In this document: positions 24,705 through 35,003 of the stretch, in pieces
How positions within the stretch are numbered: position 1 is the stretch's first letter
Layout: the number at the start of each line of letters is the position of its first letter
Assembly (NCBI RefSeq): GCF_020889625.1
Contig: NZ_CP086380.1
Location: forward strand, 1,841,001 to 1,905,000
Direction: 5' to 3'
DNA length: 64,000 nucleotides
From: Deinococcus radiophilus
GTDB taxonomy: Bacteria; Deinococcota; Deinococci; Deinococcales; Deinococcaceae
The notes under the pieces: generated by a model
The model's input: the letters and a program-made list of their open reading frames with translations, nothing else
Told to the model about the DNA's origin: nothing
The model's database searches: none
Program-made: the position numbers and the translations under genes

Positions 24705-24780
24705 GGTCAGCATTCTAGGTGATCCGCCTTAAGTTTCCGCCCCCACCGTCCGTCAACCATCTTCCAGCACGGGCGCAAAC

Positions 24781-26001
24781 CTAGTTCACCAGCTTGGTCT
24801 TGTTCGCCACGAAATCCATCAGCACGTACTGGCCGATGTTCTGCGGCGTGGTGAAGTATGCCTTGCCGCGCGTCATCTCGGCCACCCGGCGCACGAAGGC
24901 CAGAAGGTCCGGGTCCTGCGCCAGCATGAAGGTGTTCACCTGAATCCCGCTGCGGCGGCAGTTGGCGACCTCGCGCAGGGTCGCGCCCATCACGTAGGGG
25001 TCCAGGCCGTAGGGGTTCTTGTAGATGCGGCCGTCGGGCAGGGTGAGCGCGGAAGGCTTGCCGTCGGTAATCATCACGATCTGCTTCATGTCCTTGTTCT
25101 CGCGCCGCAGCAGCTGCTGCGCCAGCCGCAGCCCGCCTGCCGTGTTGGTGTGGTACGGCCCGATTTGCGCCTGGGCCAGTTTGGACACCGGCACCTCCTC
25201 GGCCGAGTCGTGGAACAGCACGAACTTGACCGTGTCGCCCGCGTACTGGGTGCGAATCAGGTGGGCCAGCGCCAGCGCGACCTGTTTGGCCGGCGTGAAG
25301 CGGTCCTCGCCATACAGAATCATGGAGTGCGAGCAGTCCAGCATCACCACGGTGGCCGCCGAGGAATGGTATTCGGCCTGCCGGATGACCAGGTCCGATT
25401 CCTCCAGCTGCTCGAAGCCCTTGCCCATCACGTTGCCGAGGGTGGCGGTGGTGTCCAGGTTGAGGGTGTCGCCGAACTCGTAGTTCTTCAGCTCGCCGGA
25501 CATCTCTATTCCGCTGGCGTAGTCGCGGGTGTCGTGCGAGCCGGCCCCGGAATGGCCGAGACCGCCCATCAGGTCGCGCAGCGACCGGTAGCCCAGGAAG
25601 TCGATGCTCTTGTCGGTCAGCTGGAAGGTGGCCTCGCCGCCCTCGCCCGCGCCGCCTTGGCCCCCGCCGTCCTCGCCCAGCTCTTTGCGGATAAAGCCTT
25701 CTTCCTGCAACTTGTCCATCAGCCGCTCAATCTGCTGCCCGATACGCGTCTGGGAGATGTCGTCGGCCTGGAGGGCTTCGAGCAGCTGGTCTTCGGGAAT
25801 CATGTTCCGCTCGGCCAGCGCTTCAAGAATGGCGTCAAACAGGTCATCCATGCTGGGGCGGGCGTCCGGGTCGGGGTCGTAGGGGTCGTTGAAGCCCTGG
25901 CCCAGCAAGGCTTCTTGGATCATCTGCATCAGCTCGCTGGCTTCCAGGGAGTCCAGTTCGCCCTCGAAGCGGCTGTAACGGGTCGTCTTGCCTGTGGTCA
26001 T
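24781..26001 (-). CDS. VWA-domain protein (CoxE/Mg-chelatase-D-like)
   Basis: 406-residue protein. The N-half is helical and acidic ([20 protein letters not shown], then [20 protein letters not shown]), with a Gly-rich acidic insert [18 protein letters not shown]. The C-half is a von Willebrand A domain with a full MIDAS: DCSHSM (DxSxS), a Thr in [11 protein letters not shown] and an Asp in [10 protein letters not shown]. Proteins of this type usually work with a MoxR-type or Mg-chelatase-type AAA ATPase in metal insertion or protein remodelling; no such partner is found in the window. The ATG at 26001 has AAAGGGGG upstream and also overlaps the stop of a 15-residue ORF. The open frame extends to 26073, but without support. 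Confidence 0.87.
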   Translation of the reverse strand: MTTGKTTRYSRFEGELDSLEASELMQMIQEALLGQGFNDPYDPDPDARPSMDDLFDAILEALAERNMIPEDQLLEALQADDISQTRIGQQIERLMDKLQEEGFIRKELGEDGGGQGGAGEGGEATFQLTDKSIDFLGYRSLRDLMGGLGHSGAGSHDTRDYASGIEMSGELKNYEFGDTLNLDTTATLGNVMGKGFEQLEESDLVIRQAEYHSSAATVVMLDCSHSMILYGEDRFTPAKQVALALAHLIRTQYAGDTVKFVLFHDSAEEVPVSKLAQAQIGPYHTNTAGGLRLAQQLLRRENKDMKQIVMITDGKPSALTLPDGRIYKNPYGLDPYVMGATLREVANCRRSGIQVNTFMLAQDPDLLAFVRRVAEMTRGKAYFTTPQNIGQYVLMDFVANKTKLVN

Positions 26002-26045
26002 GCGGTGCTGCCCCCTTTGCCTGCGGTCAGGCCGTACTTGGTCAT
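25998..26045 (-). CDS. Possible leader ORF overlapping the VWA gene start
   Basis: 16 codons including stop: peptide [15 protein letters not shown], whose TGA overlaps the VWA ATG (ATGA). No well-placed -10 lies directly before it (the nearest, CATGAT, is 11 bases upstream), so support is weaker than for the gdhA, ttcA and fur leaders. Confidence 0.25.
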   Translation of the reverse strand: MTKYGLTAGKGGSTA

Positions 26046-26285
26046 GTGTGCCAGCCATCATGACAGCCTGCATGACCTGCCTTTGTAATCACTGGATGGA
26101 CGGTCAGGCCAGACATCTTGGAAAGTGTGGAAGATGAAGCGGGACTCAGGGTCAGCATCCCGTAAGCTGCCCTAACCTAAACTGGCAAACAGAAGCTGTG
26201 TCATGGAGACGCCAACCCACAGGTGACCCGCTGATATGACTTTTGCCTTGATAACAGGCGACACTCCATTCTGGGAGGAACCCCG

Positions 26286-26828
26286 ATGAACCGAATCCGA
26301 CTGACCCTTGCCGCTGCCCTGCTTACCCTGAGTGCCCTGCCCGCGCTGGCACAGACCACTGCTTCTGCTGGCACCACGACCCAGACGGCTCAGGCGACCC
26401 AGACCAGTCCACTGCAACTGGTGCTGAACGACTATCTGGTGACCAGCGTGCGTGGAGTAGGTGGCCGCGTCACCGAACGCCTGAACCCCGACGCCACCCG
26501 CGCCCGTCCCGGCGACGTGATTCAGTACGAAGTGAGCGCCAAGAACACCTCACAGCGCACCCTGCAACATGCCCGTCCAGTGCTGGCTGTTCCCGCTGGC
26601 ACCGTCTTTGTGGCCTCGGCAGGCGGGTCGCAGAATGTGACGACCGAGTATTCCTTTGACGGCGGCAAGACTTTTGGGGCAGCCCCGCTATTTAAGACCG
26701 TGGTGGTCAACGGCACCAGTCAGCGCGTGCAGGTGCAGCCCAGCGAATACACCAATGTCCGCTGGACCGTGGCCCGCCTCGCGCCCGGCGAAGCCTACAA
26801 AATGGTGCTGCGCGTCCGCGTGCGCTGA
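26286..26828 (+). CDS. Secreted protein with a DUF11-like beta domain
   Basis: 180-residue exported protein. A signal peptide (MNRIRLTLAAALLTLSALPA then LAQTT) is followed by a Thr/Gln/Ala-rich stretch. The beta-rich domain has ARPGDVIQYEVSAKNTSQRT, VPAGTVFVASAGG and TVARLAPGEAYKMVLRVRVR, the pattern of DUF11-type repeat domains (a conserved asparagine and threonine in KNTS) found in surface proteins. There is no anchoring motif, so it is probably released or loosely bound. GGGAGG before the ATG is a good ribosome site. A strong terminator follows at 26842. Confidence 0.87.
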   Translation: MNRIRLTLAAALLTLSALPALAQTTASAGTTTQTAQATQTSPLQLVLNDYLVTSVRGVGGRVTERLNPDATRARPGDVIQYEVSAKNTSQRTLQHARPVLAVPAGTVFVASAGGSQNVTTEYSFDGGKTFGAAPLFKTVVVNGTSQRVQVQPSEYTNVRWTVARLAPGEAYKMVLRVRVR

Positions 26829-26841
26829 AGACCAGACGGAT

Positions 26842-26881
26842 AAAAAGCGCCGACGAGCATCTGCATTGGCGGCGCTTTTTT
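26842..26881 (+). terminator. Terminator after the DUF11-like gene
   Basis: Arms aaaaagcgccg (26842-26852) and cggcgcttttt (26870-26880), with the T-run included on the plus strand. The matching A-run makes it able to work on folE transcripts from the other side as well. Confidence 0.85.
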
Positions 26882-26907
26882 GCGTCTGGGTCAGCGATTC
26901 ACCGATC

Positions 26908-27519
26908 TCAGCGGTTTCGCAGCGTGCCCTGCACCGCGCTCATGAACTCGGCGCGGGTACGTGGATCGTTACGGAACAGGCCCCGCATGGCCGAGGTGGT
27001 CGTGCTGGAGTTCTGCTTCTGCACGCCGCGCATCGCCATACACAGGTGAATGCCTTCCATCAGCACCGCAACCCCCTTGGGTTCGAGCAATTCTTCAATG
27101 GCGTCAGCGACCTGGGTGGTGATGCGCTCCTGCACCTGTAAGCGGCGTGAATAGAGGTCCACGATTCTGGCGAACTTGCTCAGGCCCAGAATCTTATCGC
27201 CGGGAATATAGGCGACGTGGGCGCGGCCATAGAAGGGCAACATGTGATGTTCGCACATCGAATAAAACTCGATGTCTTTGACAATCACCATTTCGCTGCC
27301 CTCGGCGGCAAAGACAGCGCTGCCTGCGGCATCTTCCAGGGTCTGCCCGTAGCCGGCGGTCAGAAACCCCCAGGCTTTGGCGACCCGGTGTGGCGTGCGC
27401 TGTAACCCCTCGCGGTCCGGGTCTTCTCCGATGGCCGAGAGCCAGTCGCGGGTCAGGCCGGACAGACCTGGCACTTCTATCTGCTCGTCGGCAGCACTGA
27501 TGTTGGGTGGGGTGGTCAA
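26908..27519 (-). CDS. folE: GTP cyclohydrolase I
   Basis: 203-residue GTP cyclohydrolase I, first enzyme of tetrahydrofolate synthesis, converting GTP to dihydroneopterin triphosphate. Zinc and active-site segments are [20 protein letters not shown] (Cys and His ligands) and [20 protein letters not shown] (third ligand Cys). [20 protein letters not shown] is the family core. The start codon is TTG at 27519 with AAAGGA upstream; it overlaps the TGA of a 6-residue ORF (ATG at 27536), giving a TTGA junction. It is followed by the convergent DUF11-like gene and preceded by purA about 190 bases away on the same strand. folD, purH and formyl-THF cyclo-ligase lie elsewhere in the window. Confidence 0.95.
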   Translation of the reverse strand: MTTPPNISAADEQIEVPGLSGLTRDWLSAIGEDPDREGLQRTPHRVAKAWGFLTAGYGQTLEDAAGSAVFAAEGSEMVIVKDIEFYSMCEHHMLPFYGRAHVAYIPGDKILGLSKFARIVDLYSRRLQVQERITTQVADAIEELLEPKGVAVLMEGIHLCMAMRGVQKQNSSTTTSAMRGLFRNDPRTRAEFMSAVQGTLRNR

Positions 27520-27647
27520 CTCGCTTCCTTTCTCATGGCCTGCAGTCTGCCTTATGCGGGTTCCGTCGGTTGCCTATGCCATTACGAAAAGATGCTTTGG
27601 CACGCTCCAGGTGTGGAACCCGCTTTTCTTCTCATCCCTTTGGCTGA

Positions 27648-27665
27648 GTTAAATCATTATTTAAC
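27648..27665. promoter_or_regulatory. AT-rich palindrome upstream of folE
   Basis: Perfect 7-base arms GTTAAAT and ATTTAAC around CATT, in a GC-rich neighbourhood. It lies about 130 bases before folE and 47 bases after purA. It has the look of an operator or of a -10-containing element; no T-run supports termination. Confidence 0.35.
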
Positions 27666-27711
27666 CCAACCGATGGCAGGAAGGTCAGTCCCAGCTCGCC
27701 GGACCAGAGCG

Positions 27712-28929
<1,218 letters not shown>

Positions 28930-29065
28930 TTCAGCCCTCCTTTGGTTGGGCAGCCGGGCCACGTCCCAGGCACGTTCGGCGTACCTGAGGGCCACATGGC
29001 TGCAACTCCGGTTACACGCGGCTTCACCTCACGGCCACCTGACCAGCTGGCCTGCGGCGGGGGTC

Positions 29066-29094
29066 AAAAAAAAGCACGGCGCGTAACACCGTGC
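29066..29094 (-). terminator. Terminator after the 116-residue hypothetical gene
   Basis: Arms gcacgg (29074-29079) and ccgtgc (29089-29094), followed on the minus strand by eight T residues (plus-strand A-run at 29066-29073). Confidence 0.8.
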
Positions 29095-29139
29095 CTGAGT
29101 ATAGGTCATTGCCTGCACTGGGCAGCGGCAAGGGTAGAT

Positions 29140-29490
29140 TCAGCGCCCGTGCGGCACCTCGTCCATCCAGCCTTCTAAAGTTGCCTGCACCGCTGGCGGT
29201 TCACAGCGGCGGGGAGACAGGTCCGCCAGCTCCGGCCTGGCCTCACCCAGCAGCAGCACGCCGCGGGCCAGCAACTCATGCGCAGCGTCCTGCACGGCCT
29301 GTGGCTCACCGAACACCACCAGATCCACTCGCCCCTTACCGTCCAGGGCGCTCAGGGCGGCCAGCACGGTGTCCAAGTGGTCCTCCGCCGCTTCAGGCAA
29401 GGCCACCAGCCAGCGGTGTCCCCCACTGCGGCCCTCAAACGAAGCGTGCACCGCGCCATGCAGGTCCGTCCAGTTGCAGGTATGTCGCAT
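29140..29490 (-). CDS. Hypothetical protein of 116 residues
   Basis: Small soluble protein, not recognised. It begins MRHTCNWTDLHGAVHASFEG and has an alpha/beta look: a strand pair HRWLVALPEA, a helix EDHLDTVLAALSALDGKG, a strand VDLVVFGE and a helix QAVQDAAHELLARGVLLLGE. The ATG at 29490 lies 7 bases after TATGCT (leaderless); an ATG at 29502 would add four residues but overlaps that hexamer. It is divergent from ppx and ends in a clear terminator, which supports a real gene. Confidence 0.72.
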   Translation of the reverse strand: MRHTCNWTDLHGAVHASFEGRSGGHRWLVALPEAAEDHLDTVLAALSALDGKGRVDLVVFGEPQAVQDAAHELLARGVLLLGEARPELADLSPRRCEPPAVQATLEGWMDEVPHGR

Positions 29491-29534
29491 GGGCCTCAGC
29501 ATAACGGCCTGGTCCGATGGGTTAGCCTGAAACC

Positions 29535-31112
29535 ATGCGCGTTGCCGTGGCCGATGTTGGCACCAATTCCACCCATCTCCTGATCGCTGAGGCCCAGGGA
29601 GGCCACTACCGCGTTCTGGACGCCCTTAAGGTTCGTACCCGTCTGGGCGAATGCTTGGATGAACGCGGGCATATGACGCCGCAAGGCGAAGGGCGGCTGC
29701 GTGAAGCCCTGCTGCGCTTCCGCGAACTGGCAGGCGCTCTGGAGGTGCCCAGCGTGCGGGTCTACGCCACCTCGGCGCTGCGCGAGGCCCCCAACGGCCC
29801 CGAAATTGCCGAGCGGATGCGCCAGGAAACCGGGGTTTATCCAGTCATCATCAGCGGTGAGCGCGAAGGGCGGCTGACCTATCTGGGCGCGTCACACGCG
29901 GTAGATTTTGGCGAGGACAATGTGCTGTTGGACCTGGGCGGTGGCAGTCTGGAAATCGTACGCGGGCACGGCGAAGAGGTCCAGGACGTGATCAGCCTGC
30001 CGCTGGGCGGGATTCGGATGCAGGACCGCTTCTTGCGGCGCGACCCCACCAGCAAGTCCGAGTACCGGGCACTGGTCGCCTACTTGCACGGCGCACTGGA
30101 GCCGTACCAGGCACGCTTTGGAGTGAGTGAAGCAACGCAAGTGTTCCTCTCCAGCGGGACTGCACAGGACTTGGCCCTGGCCCTGGCCGCTGGTCGGGGA
30201 CTGACCCCCAGCAGCACCAACGGCCTACGGATCAGCGTGGAAGACCTGGGCGAACTGATTGGGCAACTGCGCCGGATGAACGAGGAGGAACGCGCCCAGA
30301 TTCCCGCCTTTGCCAAGCGGGCGCGGATCATCGTGGCGGCAGCCACCGTGCTGCACACGGCCCTCACCGTCCTGGGAGCCAGCAGCGCCGTCATCAGCGA
30401 AGGTGCGCTGCGTGAGGGTATGCTGGCCGAGGAATTGCAGCGCCACGAGCAGTATGTTTCGGGCCTCAGCGCCCGGCACCGCAGCGCCCTGGCCCTGGCC
30501 GAACGCTTCCGGGTGGACCTGCCGCATGCCCGCCAGGTCACGGCCCTCAGCCGCGAACTCTATACCCAGCTGTGCGAACAGGGTGAGGCCCTCCCCAGCC
30601 ATGGACGCGGCCTGCTACGCGCTGCCGCCACCCTACACGAAGCGGGTCAGCTGATCGCCCAGAGCAGCCACCACAAGCACTCGGCTTACCTGATTCGGCA
30701 CGGCGGCCTGCTGGGCTTTGGCCCCGACGAGGTGGAACTGGTCGCGCAGATTGCCCGTTATCACCGCCGCAGCCTACCCAAGGACTCACATCCAGAATTC
30801 GTGGTCCTGAGCGGGGCTGACCAGCGGCTGGTATCGCAAATGGCCGCCATCCTGCGTGTGGCTGACGGTCTGGACCGCTCTTACGGTGGCCACACCCGCC
30901 TAGAAGCCCTGGAACGTAGCGGCAAAGGCTGGCAGCTGACCGCCTGCGTGCCCAACACGCTGGACCGCCAGGGTGCCCAGGAAAAAGCCGACCTTTGGGA
31001 GCGCGAATTTGGGCCGCTCAGCTTTGTGTGGCTGACCGAAGAAGATTGCCTGAACGAAGAGGAAATGGCCCTGCCGCTGGATGGGGCGCAGATCAACTCT
31101 CCTACCGCCTGA
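29535..31112 (+). CDS. ppx: Exopolyphosphatase Ppx/GppA family
   Basis: 525-residue phosphatase of the actin-like Ppx/GppA family, degrading polyphosphate or converting pppGpp to ppGpp. The N-domain has VADVGTNSTHLL, YATSALREAPNG, ISGEREGRLTYLGA and DLGGGSLEIVRG, the family's four signatures. The C-terminal half is an HD-like helical domain (GLLRAAATLHEAGQLIAQSS then HHKHSAYLI). The ATG at 29535 is 6 bases after TAGCCT. The polyphosphatase and pppGpp roles cannot be told apart from sequence. Confidence 0.92.
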   Translation: MRVAVADVGTNSTHLLIAEAQGGHYRVLDALKVRTRLGECLDERGHMTPQGEGRLREALLRFRELAGALEVPSVRVYATSALREAPNGPEIAERMRQETGVYPVIISGEREGRLTYLGASHAVDFGEDNVLLDLGGGSLEIVRGHGEEVQDVISLPLGGIRMQDRFLRRDPTSKSEYRALVAYLHGALEPYQARFGVSEATQVFLSSGTAQDLALALAAGRGLTPSSTNGLRISVEDLGELIGQLRRMNEEERAQIPAFAKRARIIVAAATVLHTALTVLGASSAVISEGALREGMLAEELQRHEQYVSGLSARHRSALALAERFRVDLPHARQVTALSRELYTQLCEQGEALPSHGRGLLRAAATLHEAGQLIAQSSHHKHSAYLIRHGGLLGFGPDEVELVAQIARYHRRSLPKDSHPEFVVLSGADQRLVSQMAAILRVADGLDRSYGGHTRLEALERSGKGWQLTACVPNTLDRQGAQEKADLWEREFGPLSFVWLTEEDCLNEEEMALPLDGAQINSPTA

Positions 31113-31244
31113 TCCCCGCACCTGACTCTCCCCTAAAGCTTTTCCCATCACACTCACCTTCTTGGCCCCTGGAATAGAAGGACGCCCATACTCCCCTGTG
31201 CCCTTATGGGTGCAGGCCGTGTCATTCCCCCGGAGGTCCATCCG

Positions 31245-32429
31245 ATGCGTTTCCTCACTCCTTTGACCCTGCTCAGCTTGTTGCTGGTCCCTGCAGTCCA
31301 GGCCCAGACGACGGTGCCGATCCCCGCTGCTACCACGGCACAGGCCACCACGCCGGCCACCCCAGCCCAGGTAAGCTACCGTGACGCCGCACAGGCCGCG
31401 GCTCAGGCGCGTACCCTGGCTGAGCAGGCCCGTGCCCAGTACCCGGCAGGGAGTGCCTCTATTGACCAGACCCTCTGGCGACAGGCTGCCGAAGCTGCCG
31501 AGGCCGCCGTGCGCTTGGAACCGGGCAACAGCGAGTACCTGGCCCTGCGTGCCGACATCTACACGACCACCGGCTTCTGGTCGCGGGCGCTGAGCAGCTG
31601 GCAGGTCTATTTCGCCGCTGCGGGCACGCAGGCCACCCCTCAGGCCCGTGCTGCTGCCGGGCAGGTCTACTACAATCTGGCGTACGCGGCCTATACCCGT
31701 CAGGATTTGCCTGGAGCCGCGCAACTGTTGGATGAGTGCCTCAACGTGGCTCCCGAAGACGCCCAATGCGCCGCCTGGGCTGGACGGGTGGCCCTGGAAA
31801 GCGGTGACCCGGCCCGCGCCCAGACCCTGTATGCCCGCGCCGCGCAGCTGAACCCTCAGGACCGCACCGCCAGCTATTTCGCGCAGGTATCGGCCCGCGC
31901 CAGCCAGTACGGTGCTGCCGCCACCCGTGCCTTCAGTCAGGCCTATGCCGACCTGGACGCTGGACGCAAAGCCGAAGCCCTGCGGGGTTTTCAGGCTGCC
32001 GCACAGCAAGCTCCCACCTTTGCTGAGGCCTGGCGCGAAGCAGGCCGTGTAGCGCTAGACCTGGGAGACGCGCAGGCTGCCCACACCGCTTACACCGCCC
32101 TGAGCCGTCTGCCCGGAGCCACTGCGTCGGATGCCTATAACCTCAGCCTGAGTGCTGAGGGGACGCAGTACACCCTGCAGGCCGCACAGCTGTTCCGTCA
32201 GGGCTACAACCTGTACACTGCCAGCAACCGCAGCGGGGCTGAAACGGTCTTCCGGCAGGCGACCCAATCCAGCCCCAGTTATGCCAAGGCCTGGTCGTGG
32301 CTGGGCCGCGTACAGTACGAGGCTGGCCGCTACGCCGACGCGGCCCAGAGCTATGCCCGCGCCGTAGAGCTGAACCCCGCTGACAGTGCTGCCGCACACT
32401 TCCTGCGGCTGTCTCGCGCTCGGCTCTAA
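31245..32429 (+). CDS. Secreted tetratricopeptide-repeat protein
   Basis: 394-residue exported protein. A signal peptide (MRFLTPLTLLSLLLVPAVQA) is followed by a Thr/Ala-rich linker and then TPR-type helix pairs, for instance YYNLAYAAYTRQDLPGAAQL, YARAAQLNPQDRTASYFAQV, YADLDAGRKAEALRGFQAAA and AWSWLGRVQYEAGRYADAAQ. TPR solenoids bind protein partners; the partner is unknown. The start is fixed by CGGAGG upstream of 31245 and by the signal peptide; the frame is open 13 codons further. It lies between ppx and a glycosyltransferase on the same strand and ends in a terminator. Confidence 0.9.
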   Translation: MRFLTPLTLLSLLLVPAVQAQTTVPIPAATTAQATTPATPAQVSYRDAAQAAAQARTLAEQARAQYPAGSASIDQTLWRQAAEAAEAAVRLEPGNSEYLALRADIYTTTGFWSRALSSWQVYFAAAGTQATPQARAAAGQVYYNLAYAAYTRQDLPGAAQLLDECLNVAPEDAQCAAWAGRVALESGDPARAQTLYARAAQLNPQDRTASYFAQVSARASQYGAAATRAFSQAYADLDAGRKAEALRGFQAAAQQAPTFAEAWREAGRVALDLGDAQAAHTAYTALSRLPGATASDAYNLSLSAEGTQYTLQAAQLFRQGYNLYTASNRSGAETVFRQATQSSPSYAKAWSWLGRVQYEAGRYADAAQSYARAVELNPADSAAAHFLRLSRARL

Positions 32430-32447
32430 GCCAGTCTCTGTCACTGA

Positions 32448-32477
32448 CCCCTCTCTGCATGGAGAGGGATTTTTTTG
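32448..32477 (+). terminator. Terminator after the TPR gene
   Basis: Arms ccctctc (32448-32454) and gagaggg (32462-32468), then a run of T from 32470. Confidence 0.85.
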
Positions 32478-32514
32478 GCCCTTTGCCCTCCAACTTCTGC
32501 CTTAGACTGTTCGG

Positions 32515-33714
32515 GTGCGTATCGGGATCGTCACCGCCACCTATCCCCCCTCCAAGAATGGGGTGGCCACCTCAACTGCGCTGTTTGTGCGTGGCTTGCG
32601 GGCGCTTGGGCATGATGTGCGGGTATTTGCCCCACGTCACCCGGCCCAGCATCGTCGCCCCGACTGGGCCGAAGAAGGCGAAGTGTATCGCCTGCCCACA
32701 TCCTTCCGGGCCGCACAGTTGCTGGGAGCTCCAGCGGATTATCCGGTCTTGTTGCATCCCCGCTCTCTGACCCGCCGCCTGCCGCTGGACGATCTGGACG
32801 TCCTGCACACCATGCACCCTTTCCTGGCGGGAAGACTGGCGCTGGACTGGTCCCGCCGCTCGGGTGCGCCGGTGGTGTACACCGCCCACACCCAGTACGA
32901 CCAGTACCTGCACTACTCACCTGTACCGCCACGGCTGGCCGCTCCAGCCATGCGGCGGCACATCGTCCAGTTTGCGTCAGAGGTGTCCGCCGTGCTGGCC
33001 CCTGGGCAGGCGATGCATGGCATGCTGCGCCGTTACGGATTTCAGGGCGACGTCCAGATTTTTCCCAATCCGGTCGACCTCTCGGCTTTCCGCGAAACCG
33101 ACGGCTCGCCGCTAAACGGCGCTGCCTTCCGTCAACAATTCGGACTCTCCGAAGCGGCGCCACTGGCGATGTATCTGGGACGCCTGGCCCCTGAAAAGAA
33201 CCTGACTGTTCTGCTCAGCGCCTTTGCACAGGCCCGGCAACAACGCCCAGAGCTGCGGCTGGCCATTGTTGGGGACGGTCCCAGTGCCACCGATCTGGCG
33301 CGGCAACTGCCTGAAGGCGCCCTGATGACTGGCGGACTGCCCTACGCGCAAGTGCCGCGCGCGCTGACGGCTGCCGACGCCTTCGTGACTGCGAGCACGT
33401 CTGAGGTGCTGCCCATGAGCATGATTGAGGCGTTGGCCGCCGGTGCCCCACTGGTCGCCGCCCGCAGCCCTGCTGCTCTGGACCTGGTGCGTGAGGGCGA
33501 AAATGGCAGTGTGACTGATCCCACCCCTGGCGCTCTGGCTGCGGGTCTGCTCCGCACCCTTGACCCTGCCCGGCTCCCTGCGCTGCAAGTGGGAGCCACC
33601 CAGAGTGCCGAAGCCTACGATCTGCGCCTACGTGCCCAGGCGTTGGCCGACCTGTATGCCGGGCTGGAACGCCGTCCCACATCCTTCAAACGCGCTCGCC
33701 TGCAACCGTTTTAG
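32515..33714 (+). CDS. GT4 family glycosyltransferase
   Basis: 399-residue GT-B glycosyltransferase of family 4. The N-domain begins [20 protein letters not shown] (Gly-rich loop) with [13 protein letters not shown] and [16 protein letters not shown]; the C-domain has [16 protein letters not shown] for the nucleotide-sugar part and an E-x7-E motif in [20 protein letters not shown]. The Thr-His-Thr-x-Tyr-Asp pattern is similar to enzymes that glucosylate diacylglycerol, but the acceptor is uncertain. The start codon is GTG at 32515, 6 bases after TAGACT. No partner lipid gene is adjacent. Confidence 0.9.
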   Translation: MRIGIVTATYPPSKNGVATSTALFVRGLRALGHDVRVFAPRHPAQHRRPDWAEEGEVYRLPTSFRAAQLLGAPADYPVLLHPRSLTRRLPLDDLDVLHTMHPFLAGRLALDWSRRSGAPVVYTAHTQYDQYLHYSPVPPRLAAPAMRRHIVQFASEVSAVLAPGQAMHGMLRRYGFQGDVQIFPNPVDLSAFRETDGSPLNGAAFRQQFGLSEAAPLAMYLGRLAPEKNLTVLLSAFAQARQQRPELRLAIVGDGPSATDLARQLPEGALMTGGLPYAQVPRALTAADAFVTASTSEVLPMSMIEALAAGAPLVAARSPAALDLVREGENGSVTDPTPGALAAGLLRTLDPARLPALQVGATQSAEAYDLRLRAQALADLYAGLERRPTSFKRARLQPF

Positions 33715-33771
33715 GGGCCTCGCTGCTTTCGCAGGATGGTGCCAGGACTAGAAAAGCGAAGCTGGCGAACC

Positions 33772-33800
33772 AAAAAAATCCCCCCTCCAGATGGAAGGGG
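33772..33800 (-). terminator. Terminator of the tRNA-Leu(CAG) gene
   Basis: On the minus strand: CCCCTTCC-atc-TGGAGGGG followed by GATTTTTTT. It sits 12 bases after the tRNA 3' end. Confidence 0.8.
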
Positions 33801-33811
33801 AATTTCTTTGA

Positions 33812-33896
33812 TGGTGCCGAGGATGAGACTTGAACTCACACGCCTTGCGGCACTAGTCCCTGAAACTAGCGCGTCTACCGATTCCGCCACCTCGGC
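33812..33896 (-). tRNA. tRNA-Leu (anticodon CAG)
   Basis: 85 bases with CCA encoded. Acceptor arms GCCGAGG and CCTCGGC pair fully. The anticodon stem CTAGT/ACTAG encloses the loop TTCAGGG, giving CAG. A long variable arm typical of class II tRNA-Leu (GTGCCGCAAGGCGT region) and the T-loop GTTCAAGTC are present. Confidence 0.96.
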
Positions 33897-34077
33897 ATTA
33901 TCGGCTGATCCACCAAGTGCGCTCTGGCACTCTTCCGTAAATCAGGCTCGCTTACTTTACAGGTCATGGCCTGGGCTGTCAAGTGGGACGCTTGCGGTCA
34001 TCACCAACTCCCAGAACATGCCTCTATGCCCACAAGCGAAGGCGGCCAGCTGTGCGCAGGGCATGCGCCACAATTAT

Positions 34078-34105
34078 TAAAAAGACCAGCCTCGCGGCTG
34101 GCCCA
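34078..34105 (-). terminator. Terminator of rpsO
   Basis: Arms ccagcc (34086-34091) and ggctgg (34096-34101) with a T-run on the minus strand (plus A-run at 34078-34083). Confidence 0.8.
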
Positions 34106-34131
34106 ATTCAAAATGCAGAGAATGCCTGGGA

Positions 34132-34407
<276 letters not shown>

Positions 34408-34562
34408 TGGAAATTCTCCCTTGTTGGATGTCCCGTCTGGCCCAGCCGGAGAAAACCTCCACCACACCAGCGGCAACGGCCAGAGTAGCACGCGCTCCGC
34501 AGCTCCCACAAGGCCAGTACCTTGACTTCGGCCTGGACCACCCCTATCATTTTAAGGCCCCT

Positions 34563-34647
34563 GCTGGGGTGGCGGAATTGGTAGACGCGCACGCTTGAGG
34601 GGCGTGTGGTTCACACCGTGTGGGTTCAAGTCCCATCCTCAGCACCA
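34563..34647 (+). tRNA. tRNA-Leu (anticodon GAG)
   Basis: 85 bases with CCA encoded. Acceptor GCTGGGG pairs with CCTCAGC (one G-T). Anticodon stem CACGC/GCGTG encloses TTGAGGG, giving GAG. The long variable arm (TGGTTCACACCGTG) marks class II. Confidence 0.95.
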
Positions 34648-34660
34648 CAGGCGATGTACG

Positions 34661-34686
34661 CCCACCCCCCTCGGGTGGGTTTTTTC
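34661..34686 (+). terminator. Terminator of tRNA-Leu(GAG)
   Basis: cccaccc-ccctc-gggtggg followed by six T residues. Confidence 0.85.
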
Positions 34687-34709
34687 GTGTCTCTTAAGCT
34701 TGAAAGCAT

Positions 34710-34739
34710 TTGTCAGCTGGCCCAAACCTGTGCTACTCT
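34710..34739 (+). promoter_or_regulatory. Promoter of the SRP RNA gene
   Basis: -35 TTGTCA (34710-34715), 18-base spacer, -10 TACTCT (34734-34739). The expected start near 34746 coincides with the beginning of the SRP RNA stem. Confidence 0.75.
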
Positions 34740-34746
34740 CTGCGGT

Positions 34747-34856
34747 GCATTGCCAGCGCAGCGCGGCGGGCGAAATCTGAACCTGGTCAGAGTCGGAAGG
34801 CAGCAGCCATAAGGGTTATCGTTCGGGTGCCGCTGCTTACTGGCAGTGCTTTTTTA
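34747..34856 (+). ncRNA. ffs: Signal recognition particle RNA (small bacterial type)
   Basis: About 103-base hairpin RNA of the signal recognition particle. The apical Ffh-binding part is GGTCAGAGTCGGAAGGCAGC, with the GGAA tetraloop and the conserved AGCAGCC after it. The long stem closes by GCATTGCCAG (34747-34756) with CTGGCAGTGC (34840-34849), and GCAGCG-CGGC with GCCGCTGC inside. Six T residues follow directly and act as terminator. It guides membrane proteins to the translocon together with Ffh, which is not in the window. Confidence 0.93.
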
Positions 34857-34910
34857 CTGCTCATTTGCAGCATTCAATGACGCCCCAGATGGGAAAGTCA
34901 TCACAACGAA

Positions 34911-34943
34911 AAGAGGTGAATCCCAGATCTGGATTTACCTCTT
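34911..34943 (-). terminator. 13-bp hairpin downstream of moaC
   Basis: Arms aagaggtgaatcc and ggatttacctctt around cagatct, with one G-T pair. On the minus strand it ends CCTCTTTTCG, a short T-run, so it probably terminates the DUF177-moaC transcript. Confidence 0.55.
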
Positions 34944-35003
34944 GCTTCCTTTTGTGGTTGTAGGTGGTGGAGGCGTCAGCTGAACAGGCAATGGCTGCAC
35001 TTC

